A program made the translations under genes and the position numbers. The notes beneath the pieces were generated by a model, which was not told the DNA's origin, searched no databases, and worked only from the letters and a program-made list of their open reading frames with translations. 64,000 bases of DNA from Kalmusia sp. IMI 367209 (Eukaryota > Ascomycota > Dothideomycetes > Pleosporales > Didymosphaeriaceae). This document shows, in pieces, positions 23,696 through 35,319 of the stretch (its first letter is position 1; every line of letters begins with the position of its first letter). The stretch lies in assembly GCA_027946365.1 (NCBI GenBank), contig JAPEUQ010000005.1:1-64000 (forward strand), in the 5' to 3' direction.

Positions 23696-26467
23696 TGAAT
23701 GGAAACATACGCATTAAACCCTCTCAGGCCACCAACATATCTCACAACTCCTTTAGTTTTATCACATCTTTTATCACACCACTATCCTTTATCCATTCTA
23801 CTTATGGCATCTGCTCTTCAATCCCCACAGTTTCCACCTATCCTTAATCAATTCCAATTAAGCGCCCCCCAAATTGTTAGAGGGGGAACTCAGAGCACCC
23901 TGATATTAATTAAATATCCATCTACGAATAACGAACACAATGAGGAACAAAGCGAAATTCGTTCTATATGGAATAAGTGGTGGAGTGAAACTACATGGGC
24001 TACGGATCCTTTAACTCATAACCCACGGTGGAATTCAACCTCTCGTTTTGGCCAAATCTGGACCCAATTTGAGAGGCCGCACAGTATACAGATGGTCGCC
24101 CATATGTATTCTGTCTTAATTGCGGATTTGCACTTCAACATCCAACAGTCAAAACAATTGAACTAAGCATCTTACGAATCACCTTAATACTCAATCTTGT
24201 AAGGAGACTCTAACTCCTATACATATTCAGTTACCTACACCTACGGCCCGGCCTCTACATTATCGAAATACTATAACACCAGTCCCATTGTATTCTCCTA
24301 TGACCTATGAGAATGAACTTGTACGGGTGGTAATAGACAACAACTGGTCTTTCCGAACAGTAGAGAGGCCATCCTTTCAACGCTTCCTTCAATACCTTAG
24401 CCCAATACTGTGATAACGAGCCGTTATAAATTACAGTCGATATTCCAGGATCAAGTTAAAACAGCTAAAGCTTTCTACTTTGTGATCTTTGTAAAACTAC
24501 GAAGATCTCAATTGCCTTAGATGCTTGGTCTGCAAGAAACCATCTTAGCTTTCTTGCAGTAAAGGGGTACTATATTAATAACAACTGGGAATTTTGTGAG
24601 AAGCTACTTGATTTTATCCCAATTCGTGGAAGCCATACAGGTACTTCTATGGCATTAGAAGTACTACAGGTTCTATCTGATACGAATACTAAGCAGCAAC
24701 TTCTAGCTATCACATGTATAATGCTAGTAATAATGGAACACTGGCTCGTACTATCCAAACTCAACTACAAGAAGAAGGTATTAATTGGGATTCTACTGAG
24801 AATACGGTTCCATGCCTCGCATCATATCATCAATCTGGTTGTCAGGATATCATTCAGCATCTTGAGCTAGCAGCTCCTAGTGAGCTAGAGGTTGAAGAGA
24901 ATCTACAACGGCGCCATAAATGAGATTCAATCAGAAATTTCAATACCGAATTCTCTTCGGAAGGTAAGCTAGCTTTTATCACCCAGGTATTTATTACAGA
25001 CTAAGTTATGGCTAGCTCCGGGCAATATGCAAAGCGATTGATCGATCCCCACAACGTTTTGAACGTTTTATTGCTACTCAGCAATCCCTACCACCAAAAG
25101 AACGTCTCTCTGTTATACGAGACGTGAGAACTCGTTGGAATTCGACGTTCGACATGTGTGACCGCGCAGTTAAGCTCCAGTCATATATCGATGAATGGCT
25201 TAAACAAGAAATCAACTTAAAACGACTCCTCATATTACTAGGCTACCAGTAATAATGATAACGCGGAGGTAGATTTCCGTGACCTTAAACGACTTCGACT
25301 ATCTCATACTGAGTGGCACCACCTTTGAGCTTATCACAGCTATGCTAAAGAGGTTTAAGGATGCAACCGACTCTTTGAGCCAGAACCAAAAACCACAGAT
25401 CCAATATATCTGGCTTATGTATAATCGACTCTTTGATTTTTTAGATAAGATGACGGAAGAGCTTAGTGAAGATTCAGAGAATAGAGATAACGCAGAGTGG
25501 CCAACAGTAGTAAGAGCTGCAGCTAGAAAAGGACGAGCTAAACTAAGCAAGTACTATTCGAAAACAGATGCAGAGCGGGGCTTTTATTCAACTGCGCAAC
25601 TATTCTCGATCCAACACAAAAAGCTTACAGCATATGAGGTACTATTATCACAGCTATTTATTACAGTAATCACTAATACTATCTATAGGATGATACTTGG
25701 GAAGCTCAGGACAAGCATAACTACCGCCAGCAATTTCTTCAATACCTTGATCGCTATGATAATAAAGAAACCAGAGATTTTACTCCAGTCTCAACTACCT
25801 ATCCTAGACGATCATCAGGTACAGAGTGGTTCCGGAAGCCCCATCCTTAAACCAATCACAGTCAAGTAGTATTTCAGTATCTAGCCAAAACCAGGGTACT
25901 AGCTTACAACATATGGAAGAAGAGCAAGGGGCAGCACGTCAGAAGGAGAAGCTTATCTAAGTACACCTCATATTATTATAGGTGAATCTTTTGATATTTT
26001 ACAGTGGTGGAAAGCAAATGAGGATACTTATCCTCATCTTGCCCAAATTGCAAAAGATATTCTACCTATTCAGATTACTGCAGTAAGTATTGAGCGTGTT
26101 TTTAATATTGCAAGAGATGTAATTGGAGATCGGAGACACCGTCTTTCAGCCCAGAGAATTCAGCAGATCATGTTTTTTAAGCATGCAATTTTCAAGAGAA
26201 GGAGCAATATATTATTACAGAGGATAGCCTAGCACCTTATGATGGAGTAAATGATCTTTTGAGCTTCCAACCTATTCAGATCATATAGATAGTATAGAGG
26301 AGGAAGAGATTACAGAGGAGGAAGAGGTTATAGATGAGGAAGATATTATAGAGCAGGAAGATATTGTACATATTCCTAGTGTAAATAGGGAGCAAATACT
26401 CCAACCACGTAAACGTCGAAGGTTCAACCTCCTTTACGTTACCGTGTTTAATAGCTGTTATAAATAA
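23696..26467 (+). pseudogene. hAT transposase, interrupted
   Basis: Traces in order: a BED-type zinc finger (FCLNCGFALQHPTVK at about 24,108-24,153, continuing in another frame as HLTNHLNTQSC), FRTVERPSFQRFLQYL (about 24,355-24,400), SIALDAW with the first catalytic Asp at 24,520-24,522, DFIPIRGSHTGTSMALEVL, and NASNNGTLAR at about 24,720. In the last block the expected Asp before Asn is a Tyr and a frameshift lies just upstream. Then come VRTRWNSTFDM (about 25,125-25,160), a helical insertion domain, and the C-terminal hAT dimerisation domain from WWKANEDTYPHLAQIAKDIL (26,005) to about 26,185. The protein ends with a Glu-rich stretch and PRKRRRF, a possible nuclear signal. Two likely introns (about 24,963-25,016 and 25,639-25,689) and three or more frameshifts are present. 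It is not functional as it stands. Confidence 0.88.
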
Positions 26468-26582
26468 ATAGTTCATATCTCTGACTTCCGCTAGTAGAGT
26501 GTTCTACAAAAGTTATAGACGTTTCCCTAAATATACTTTCTAGTAATAGAATTATATAAAATATCAATATAAATTACTTTTG

Positions 26583-26804
26583 TTATATAACCAACCCAGA
26601 TAGGAACTCCTAACCCAACCTATACCCAAGGTCCGCGACCCAACCTTTAAAACTCTGCATTTTATAGGGTCCGTGCGACCCAACCTAACTCTACACCTAA
26701 GTTCAAAGTGACCTAACCCCAACTCTATACCCAATGCTTAGTAATAGCTAACCCAACCCCAACTCTACCTATGGTTAACCTCAACCCATTTGCTGGGTCT
26801 AGTT
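26583..26804. repeat. Right subterminal and terminal repeats of the hAT element
   Basis: C/A-rich motifs such as CCTAACCCAACCTATACCCA and GACCCAACC occur five or six times and are the reverse complement of the G/T-rich motifs at the left end. The end itself reads CAACCCATTTGCTGGGTCTAG, mirroring the left terminal bases with a few mismatches. The duplicated target TTTACTATA follows at 26,805-26,813. Confidence 0.7.
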
Positions 26805-27590
26805 TTTACTATAAAGTCTTTATTTTTAAAGATAATCTTTATAGTCTTTTATCTTTAAAGATAGTCTTTTTATAAAGTCTTATTTTTTATAAGTCTACTA
26901 GAGTTCTTATTTTTAAAAATAGTCTACTAGAGTTTTTATTTTTAAGATAGCCCATTAGAGTCTTTGTTTTAGAGATAGTCTTTTACTAGGAGTCTTTTTA
27001 CTCCCTAGGGGTAGTCTTTATGAGTCTTTACTTCTATAGTAGTCTACTAGAGTCTTTACCCCTAGGGGTAGTCTGTTAGAGTCTTTACCCCTAGGGGTAG
27101 TCTATTAGAGTCTTTACCTCTAGAGGTAGTCTACTAGAGTCTTTATCTCTAGAGATAGTCTACTAGAGTCTTTACCTCTAGGGGTAGTCTTTCGCAGAGT
27201 CTTTACTCCTATGGTAGTCTACTATAAAGTCTTTACCCCTAGAGGTAGTCTTTTATAAAGTCTTTACCCCTAGGGGTAGTCTACTAGAATCTTTACCCCT
27301 AGGGGCAGTCTGCTAGAGTCTTTATTTTTAAGGATAGTCTACTAGAGTCTTTGCCCCTAGGGGCAGTCTTCTATAGAGTCTTTACTATAGTAGTCTGCTA
27401 GAGTCTTTACCCCTAGAGGTAGTCTACTAGAGTCTTTACCCCTAGAGATAGTCTACTAGAGTCTTTACCCTTAGGGATAGTCTACTAGAGTCTTTATCCT
27501 TAGGGGTAGTCTACTAAAGTCTTTACCCCTAAAGATAGTCTTTTATAGAGTCTTTACTCCTATAGATCGTCCTTACACCACTTTTTCACC
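26805..27590. repeat. Minisatellite, right part (about 30 bp unit, roughly 25 copies)
   Basis: This continues the array interrupted at 20,827. The first few units are degenerate and T-rich; from about 26,990 the units are regular, with GTCTACTAGAGTCTTTA and CCCCTAGGGGTA alternating at ~29-32 bp. Many variants differ by single transitions, and the palindromic core CCCCTAGGGG is often kept. It ends around 27,590 before the Fot1/pogo remnant. No coding frame is evident. Confidence 0.9.
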
Positions 27591-27689
27591 TCTAGGGGTA
27601 ACCTAACCCTACCTTATTGACACCGTTTCATCCCTAAGTATAGAGCTTAGAACGTTTCATCCTAAGCTCTCACATATATACTGACCAGG

Positions 27690-28893
27690 TAGGTAACCTT
27701 TTTTTATATAGTAATCTGATTAATTCGTTCACTAAATTATAGTAATTTCTAGCTTACTTATTCCTCCATAGTAAGATATTATTCTAGCTAGTTATTATAA
27801 GCTTAGAAGGATCTAGTAAGAAGAAATAAGTATAGCCTAGTAATTATAAATAGATTACCCTAATATAAGATATTACCATAATAGGGGTTATAATTCTACC
27901 TTTTATTATCTTTATAGATAAGGTGTTAATCACCACCTAGTTTAAAGATCTATCCTAGAATAAATTATTACTATTAGCCCTAATGACTAGATTAATAATA
28001 ATCTTATATTTACCTGGCTAGACTACTTTGAGAAGTATTCATAGTACTAGCGCGTAGGAGGATACTACTTACTTATTATTAATAACTATAAAAGTTACTA
28101 TTCTATTAATTTCTAGAATTATTATAAGGAGAAGAATATTATTACTCTCTATATACCTTCTTATTTATTATATTTATTATAGTCTTTAGATGTCGCCTGC
28201 TTCACGCCGTTGAAGCGCGCGTATAGCGATAAGATCTTAGCCTTAGTATATAACTATACTTACTATATTAATAAAGATAGCTTTCTTTTAATCTTTAAAA
28301 GTACTTTTAGTAAGGTATTTACTAAGGATAATATTTATGCAGGCTTTTAAGGCGCTGGGCTAGTCCTAATTAACCTAGAAGCTATATTATTAAAGCTTAA
28401 TATAAGGCTGCGTATACCTACTCCACCCTAGTATAATGACGTTATATAGAAGGCGAAGACCCTATATAACGTTAAAGAACTAGAAGTATAGAGTATATTT
28501 ATTTAAATAAGAGTAAGAAATCGTCTAGGGTCCTTAGTAAGCTCTCTAGACGAATTAATTAGATAGTTAAGTAAAGATACTTAGTAGATAGTATATAATA
28601 TAAAGTTAATAAAGAAGAAAATAAATAGCCTTAAAAGTACTATTAATATAATAATGAAGCGTAAGAGCCATAAATAATAATATATATAAATAGAGGAGAT
28701 ACTTATGGTTAGAGAGGTAGGCGAATTAATTACTATAAGAAAGGGTAATAGTTATAATAGTAGTAAGGAGTTAATAAAGAGGATTTATGTTAAGAGATAC
28801 TATGGTTGTTATTATAAGAAAGGATATAATTCCCGTATCTATATAGTAGAGATAGAGGACTTAAATAATAGTAATAACTCTAAGGAATAGAAT
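27690..28893 (+). pseudogene. Fot1/pogo-type (Tc1-mariner superfamily) transposase remnant
   Basis: Plus-strand frames retain the fungal Fot1/pogo DDE transposase layout. Near 27,800-27,920 the frame reads EGSSKKK and then ILPFIIFIDKVL, where intact copies have the PGNREW...PPFIIF region. From 28,015 it reads WLDYFEKYS, GGYYLLIINNYKSYYSINF (the catalytic Asp of the 'LDGH.SH' motif is Asn), YIPSYLLYLL, SLDVACFTPLKRAYSDKI, and AGFGAGL with one stop, ending RLRIPTPP at about 28,425. The open end (28,705-28,890) has YGCYYKKGYNSRIY, which I read as the C-terminal zinc knuckle with Cys and His turned into Tyr by RIP. Inactive. Terminal inverted repeats were not found. Confidence 0.8.
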
Positions 28894-31000
28894 AGTATAT
28901 AGTAAACTACTATTAGTTTTAGTGGTATTAAGATACTACGCTGTAATGGTGGGCGTTAAAAAGCTACCAACTCACTTAGGCTATTAACTTACTTGTAAAC
29001 CACGTTATTACTATAATAATAATATAGTATATTTATAAATTTTAAAAAAATAGTATTAAGGAGAAGAAAAAATTAAGATAGGAAACTACTTATAGGCCTA
29101 TATAACCTAAAACTTTTAATATATAATTATAATTTTTTATCTTTACTACTACTATAGATAGTAAAAGGAGATAAAAGACTAAAGAATAGTTTTCTTTTAT
29201 TTTAACTTTTATCTTAAGTTTAGAAGTACTATTCTATTAATTAAATAGAGAAATCTCCTTTATATAACTTAAATAGATATTTAGATATTAGTTACTATAG
29301 CTATTACTAGATAGGATCTAATAGGGTTAGTTAATCTCTAATCTACTCTCTTAGAATAAAAAAGACCCTAAGAGGGGATAATATTATAATATAATACTAT
29401 TAAAAGATATTAAATAATAATTAATAGTTAGAGGTTCTATATATCTCTAATTATTAAAAGAGAATAATATTTAATAACTTACTCTATACTTTATATAGAT
29501 AGATTATATATCTTAATAACTAAAATATTATAATTAAGAAGGATTTATTATCTTATAACTAGGGGATAAAAGGGATCTACTATATAGATATAATCTAGTA
29601 GTAATTTATTTACTTTTTACTATATAATATATTATATTATTAACTATTATACTAAATCTATATTATTTACTTAGTAATTTAATAGAGATACTTAAGATAT
29701 TAATATTTTAGAATTATTACTAGTTTAAATACTTTTAGGTAGTAATAGTTAAGCTAATAACTCTTTTTATTTATTCTTAATTTATAGTGTCTCATTAAAC
29801 TATTTTTTAAAATATATAGTTAGCACTTCTATAACTAATTTATAAGGAAAAAACTAATTAATAAATAGAAATAGCTAGAAGTATAATAAACTTAGTAGAT
29901 ATAAACTTAATTCTATAATCTAGTAATCTAGTAGAGAGTAGAATAAATCTAAATAATATAGAGTTAAAAAAATATAATTCTAATAAAATCTAGAATAAAA
30001 AAAAAAAGACTTTAAATAACTATCTCTAGTAATTATAAATGATTTTTATCTATTAATATATTTAAACCTTTAGTCTAAATTTTACTATCTAATATTATAA
30101 TCTATATATCCCCTTTAACTCTAGTTTATTAAAAATAGAGTATAGATTAAATTTAATCTAAAAGTTACTACTATTAGTTTACTATTATAGTTAAACTTAT
30201 TTCTATTATTATTATAATATTTAATTAGCTGTATTAACTACTTCTCTAACTACTTCTTAAGAATAGTATTTTTAAAATATTTACGCCTTTACTTTACTTT
30301 AGGTATAATTTAATGTTATAAGAGAGGAATAAAAAAGATAGATAAATATAAAGAGAAAGATAATTTAAAATAAAAGTTAAAGTAAAAGAGAAAAATAGAG
30401 ATTTATTAAAAAAGAGAAGAAATAGGAGAAATATAATAGAGGAATATAATAATAGTATATAATAATTATAATAAATTATATATAAAAATAGCTTAAGAAA
30501 ATACTAATATATATATATATCCTTTCTAGTAGAAACTATACTACTTAATAGTTATCTTTAGAGTATTTAATAGTATAGTTATTTATTAAATAGATTATAT
30601 CTTAGATACTCTACTAATTTATATTATTATAGTATAATATATATTAACGTAAGTATTTAGTTTAATAAACTACTATATTATATCTAATTTAAATATTTAT
30701 ATTACTATTTAAACTATATTTAACTAGATTTAAATATTTATATTACTATAAGATAATATTTTACTAAATTTAGATTTTTATATCATGACTAAACATCTCT
30801 ATTCTAAAGGTATATCTATAATAATATTTCTAGGTACGTTAACTTTTATAGAGTGGTACTTCCTATACTATAGTATATATCTAATACCTATTTTATATAT
30901 TTTTACATCCTAATAATCTATGTTTAGAACTATTAATTTTAGTATTCCTCACTTTAAATCCTCTATAACCCTAACCATAACTACGACTATAGACAATGGG
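28894..31000. repeat. AT-rich RIP-degraded DNA, no recognisable gene
   Basis: About 2.1 kb of the most AT-rich DNA in the window, with runs of A or T and stops in every frame. No protein motif, terminal repeat or RNA gene could be recognised. The composition changes abruptly near 30,950-31,050, marking the border between the repeat compartment and the gene compartment. Confidence 0.6.
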
Positions 31001-32077
31001 GAAGTCACTCATATTTAACGAAAATTAGTTGAAGCGTTAGAGCTTAAGGAGGAAATGAGGATCGTTGAAACTGCTGGTTGACGCCGAGGCAATGCGGAAA
31101 GAAACCGAAGGATAGTAATTTTATAAGCTTCCTGAAAGTAATCTAAGCTATACGATAATAAATTTTCAGGCCTTTTGGTAGGTCGGTCTGCGTTGACTCG
31201 AGGGCAAAGTGTACATTAAAAAGTTTATTAGGTGAGGCATTGGCAGGTAGCTATAGCCTCCTGCGCAGGAGTGTAGCCTGGGATTTACTACTCCTGAGAG
31301 GGCCATAGTTTGTGGGACGTCTCGCACTCGTTTGTCATTTTGCGCTGAATGATAGTCTATTGTTGTGTTGGTGGGCACCTGCCTACTGCTCTGGCATCGT
31401 TCGTTGAGTATTATATTATCAATAGCCTATATAGTGACGCCAGGCACCAATCTCCTCAATTAACATTTTTTACCCACTTATCGGTTCTCCCTTCAACACA
31501 TTGAAGTTGTCACGAGAGTACTGTGCGGAAAGAGGCAGCCCGAGGAACGCCGCAGCTCCGGATCACCTTAACGATAAGGTCCCCGGCTCGACTGTTCTAC
31601 TGCCACATTTGCGACACGCGGTTGCCTTATCACGTCCTTCGACCGGTGAAGCAGGCGATCGGTAAAGAAGATAGACTGACTGGTCCCTGAGGCGGATCGC
31701 GATTCACCACGTACGACGATTGCACTCTCATCCTATCAATCTTTCATCTGGGCGGTCTATAATTCGCAGGTTGTGTGCAAGTCGCTGGGCCGAGTCACTA
31801 CCAAAATTTACGGTACTGTATTTTTACGTCATCTCTGATTTGAGCCGCAATCCTTGGCATGCTTCAGGGGCGCGTCCGTTCCCACATTGTTTGCTGCCTG
31901 CCTGGGAACGCTACAGCTTCGCAGTAGAGACACTGCTGCCAACTTATAGTTGTGGTGATGAGGTCGCGCTTTCCTCGACTATTTCTTCTCGCCTCCCGCG
32001 TACATGCCTCCTTCTATCTCCAGAGTTCCAACCTTCGATTATAATCTCCATTCCATCTCCACTCAGCGCAGTCTATA
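31001..32077. other. Intergenic region upstream of the amidase pseudogene
   Basis: Balanced composition and no convincing coding frame. The open frame on the plus strand at 31,720-32,148 overlaps the amidase start out of frame and has no family resemblance, so I treat it as chance. The last 150 bp before 32,078 are C/T-rich (TTCCTCGACTATTTCTTCTC and similar), typical of a fungal promoter and 5' leader. Confidence 0.5.
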
Positions 32078-34035
32078 ATGTCGTTCGACCCATTGACTGC
32101 AACGGCAACAGACGCGCAGGCGCAACTTGCCGAAGGCTCCCTCACTAGTGAAACTCTGGTTCAGCTATACCTAAGCCAGATTGCACGATACAATAGCTTC
32201 TTCAATGCCATTATCGCTACCGCTCCTGAGGATCTACTATACAAGCGCGCTAGGGAACTTGATGAAGAGCGAGCGAATGGTACTGTGCGTGGTCCACTAC
32301 ATGGTATACCGATACTTGTAAAGGACAACATCGGCACAGTTCCAGCACTGGGTCTGCCGACTACTTGTGGTAGCCTCACACCTATGGATGCGAAACCAAA
32401 GAAAAATGCAGAGGTTATAAATCATGTACGTTAGATGCAACAGTTGTCATAACTCCATCACTAATCGCACTAAGCTACTCGCCGCCGGTGTCATACTCTT
32501 GGGCAAAGCAAACCTTTCGGTAAGTTCCTAATAATTGTGGTATCTGATTGTTGCTTCAATTTAACATATGACGAAGGAGTGGGCTTGGTATAAGTCAGTA
32601 TATCTCAGTATCGAAAACAAAGCGCCGCTAGATCTCATACAAGATCGGACTTGGCTTACTCCGGCTGGTCTGCTGTTGGAGAGCAGACGCAGCCGGCAAA
32701 CGTACCCAGCGGCTTCCGCGACGACGATACAAATGGCGGACATAGTGTCAGTACCTCGTCTGAAGCAGGGCTACCTGGTATCTGACGCATGCTCCAGAAC
32801 CCGGGTGGGCCTTCTTCTGGCTCAGCTGTTGCTGTTGCTGTCGATTTCTCCCCTATTTCCATAGGCACCGAGACCATGGGTTCGCTTATAATGCCAAGTG
32901 ATAGAGCAGCTTTGTATACTACAAAGCCTACGCTCAAGCTTGTTCCTTAGGCGGGAATCATTCCGATAACATACGAGGCAGATTCCGCTGGGCCGATGGC
33001 AAAGTCCATTCAAGATCTTGCTGATCTTCTTGATGTGCTCGTTGATCCCGCTAAGACTGTGATCCCCGAAGGTGGTTATGGCTCGGCTGTGAATCGTTCC
33101 TGGGACGACATTCGTATCGGAGTCATTGAGCCCGAGAAATGGTTGTTCCCACATGAGATCGAGAATTTCGAGCAGAAGGCAACCGATCAGATGGTATGTT
33201 TTGCTGCTGTTCTCCTGGGACAAGGTTGATAATCATCAACTGCTTTAGCTGAGCGAATGGAAGGCAGCTTACGAAAAGCTGAAAGGCGTTGTCAAGGTCA
33301 TCAAGCCTGTCACGTTGCTCTCCCCAGGTGAAGCCTCTGAGGATGGCAAGAAAAATATTTGGGATGTTTTTCGTAAGCTCGACCTCCTCAATTTATGTGC
33401 TGAGCTAACAGTGTACTAGAGTCCACATTCAAAGCTAATCTCGATGAATTCCTTGCAACTGTCGAAGACAGTAAAGTCAATACACTCCAATCACTTCTCG
33501 AATTCAATGAAAAGCATGCTGAGCAAGAGCTCGGACAAAGTAAGTCACGTTGAGTGTTTGTCAATCCGCCTCTGATCTGGATTACAAGGTGCAAATTACA
33601 ATCAAGATGGATTCATCAGAGCGTTAGACTCCAACATGTCCAAAGATGCGTACCAATGACCTCTTAAAATCCGCACGAAACAAAGCCGGACCGTATCGAA
33701 TCGATAAGACACTGGACGATAATGGTGTAGATATAATCATGGGGCCGGGAGATGGGGCTTTTGTTCTCAATCTTGGGAACAGCAGGTCAGACATCACAAT
33801 CTGGCAAAGATCCTAAGACTTAAATAAACCCGGATCAGGATACCCAGTTACCACGTTGCCTCTCAGCTATCTTGACTTCAACGGCAGATCATTTGGACTT
33901 CAGGTCACGGCCAAGGCACACCAAGAAACACTGCTCATTCGGGTCCAGAGCGCATGGGAAGCAACGTTCCCAAAGCGTCAGCCACCCGATCTTGAACAAG
34001 TTCATCCTGAGATTGCGTGGATGCATGTGTGTTAG
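32078..34035 (+). pseudogene. Amidase-signature family enzyme, pseudogene
   Basis: The start codon at 32,078 opens an amidase (AS family; amide hydrolysis by Ser-cisSer-Lys). The Lys motif is HGIPILVKDN (about 32,303-32,330). Then LLAAGVILLGKANLS, an intron (32,520-32,576, GTAAGT...AAG) and EWAWYKS. The cis-Ser region [13 protein letters not shown] and the nucleophile region IGTETMGSL are present, followed by ITYEADSAGPMAKSIQDLAD. Later exons continue to WEATFPKRQPPDLEQVHPE and the stop at 34,033. Defects: TGA before the GGPSSGSA motif (about 32,780), TAG at about 32,949, TGA in place of a Trp codon at about 33,656, and an uncertain join near 32,433. Most are the C-to-T or G-to-A kind produced by RIP. 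The family usually has about 500-560 residues, which this locus covers. Confidence 0.85.
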
Positions 34036-34239
34036 TGAATAGCTTTCCTTAGATAGGTATCCAAGTGCTAATAGGTCATTGAGCAACTTTTTTTACTTAA
34101 AACGATAGTCGCTCTACAACTAATGCTTGGCCTGGTATAAAACTTCACATAATGCCTCCAGGGCTGTTTGATGTGCACGCGATTCGCTTGTAAACCCGGT
34201 ACCTCGCAGAGATCCAAATACCGGGTTGCCCCACGTCCC

Positions 34240-35313
34240 ATCCTTCCACGGTGCAACTCGGAAATCTACTACTCCCAAGTCGAACCAACTGTCCAGATCA
34301 ATCATCCTACGAAATAGCTTTGCGAGCCTTTGAACTACCAGGCTCGAAATCCCGCGTCGACCTCAGCTTCTTGCGTGATCCTTCAGAGTATGATTGCGCG
34401 AAACCTTACCACGTCTCAGGTGATCTTCTCGAGGAACATGAATCGTTTCCGGACAAACATACCGTATGAGATATGACGTGGACATCTTAATTACAACCCT
34501 GCGGGGTAACGAGGATAAACTAGACCTCGCGAGTCATGCATTGCAAATCTTGCGACTCCCGGAAGCTGTGTGGATTTTGGAGGTTCGCAAACATAAGAAG
34601 GCAGAATATATCAGGAAGATAACGGGTCTGGTCAAGGATGTCCTCGGGCGAAATTTGGCCTATTTCACGCTCGTAGACTTCGTTGGCTGAGTCGAGTGAT
34701 GTCATCGGAACGGCGGCTCGAACAGATACTCCAGCAGAAGCTGCACACATCAGTAAGTCAAGATACTACCAACTGACTTCAGTGATACCTGACTATGGAA
34801 GACCTCACCCCATTTGCAGCATTTAAATGTGCAAGACGGTATCTGACCAAAAAAGAAGCAAAGCAGTACCTGAACGGCGATGGGAGGATGCGGATTGTCA
34901 AGTAAGTCATCCTGCGATCAATTTACTCCATCTTCTCGGAGCCTAGCTGACGAGCATTATCTTGTTGTAGTGTGTGGAGACTTTTAGCCACTGTGCTGGA
35001 CTGAAATCTGATTTGCTGCGACTTCGCCATTATCCAGCCCACCAATCTAATACCTGTCAAGTGAGTATGTCGGAGAGGTATTCATGCTGAAACCAAGGGA
35101 ACGCTATAAGTGGTATCGGCTGGATAATCAGAGGCCAATTGAGACAACACTATTCTTGAGTTACGACAGCGCGCCTGATCCAGGAGCACCTTGTAAGCTA
35201 AAGGCGCGCGTTATAGCCAGCCAGGCGGATCATTATACTCAGACTGTTCTCATACATCGGTCAGAAACTCAAAAGCTTCTGTTGGAGGATACACGCGAGA
35301 GAGCGTCGTGCTG
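34240..35313 (+). pseudogene. AsaB/CmcJ-type hydroxylase-desaturase family remnant
   Basis: Consecutive frames read as one family: RVDLSFLRDPSEYDCAKPYH and VSGDLLEEHESFP, then ILITTLRGNEDKLDLASH, LQILRLPEAVW, AEYIRKITGLVKDVLG, and after a probable intron (about 34,752-34,818) ARRYLTKKEAKQYL, a NVWR-like block near 34,970, then MLKPRERYKWYRLDNQRP and ETTLFLSYDSAPDPGAP. The NVWRPL, 'WYWLDNQ' and 'LFLSYDS' blocks are, from my knowledge of fungal annotations, typical of the GA4 desaturase / AsaB-related / CmcJ-NvfI family acting in secondary metabolism. Several frame changes and an altered C-terminus after DPGAP show decay. The family assignment is moderate. Confidence 0.55.
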
Positions 35314-35319
35314 AAAATG

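Larger units (their letters stand above)
20828..26804 (+). mobile_element. hAT-superfamily DNA transposon carrying a histone H3 gene
   Basis: A ~6 kb insertion interrupts the minisatellite and is flanked by the repeated target TTTACTATA (20,819-20,827 and 26,805-26,813), consistent with the ~8 bp duplication of hAT elements. The ends carry inverted similarity: GCAAATGGGT-type bases near the left end and the complement at 26,785-26,800, then G/T-rich subterminal repeats on the left (20,837-21,000) mirrored as C/A-rich ones on the right (26,583-26,780). Cargo from left to right: histone H3-like gene (minus strand), an acidic-protein gene remnant (plus) and the hAT transposase (plus). TpG and CpA steps are normal here, unlike the surrounding RIP-ruined DNA, yet the transposase has several frameshifts. 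The exact first and last bases are uncertain by a few positions. Confidence 0.82.

Noticed and set aside
23696..24166. The 155-codon open frame as an independent gene
   Set aside because: It contains the N-terminal part of the hAT transposase and ends only because of a frameshift inside the BED finger.
26805..27590. CRISPR-like array
   Set aside because: The repeats are directly contiguous with no unique spacers and the genome is eukaryotic; it is a minisatellite.
1..31000. A Starship-type giant element in the AT-rich block
   Set aside because: No tyrosine-recombinase captain gene (DUF3435) was seen; the cargo here belongs to Gypsy, hAT and Fot1/pogo units with their own ends.
31720..32148. 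142-codon plus-strand frame before the amidase
   Set aside because: It overlaps the amidase start out of frame and shows no family features.
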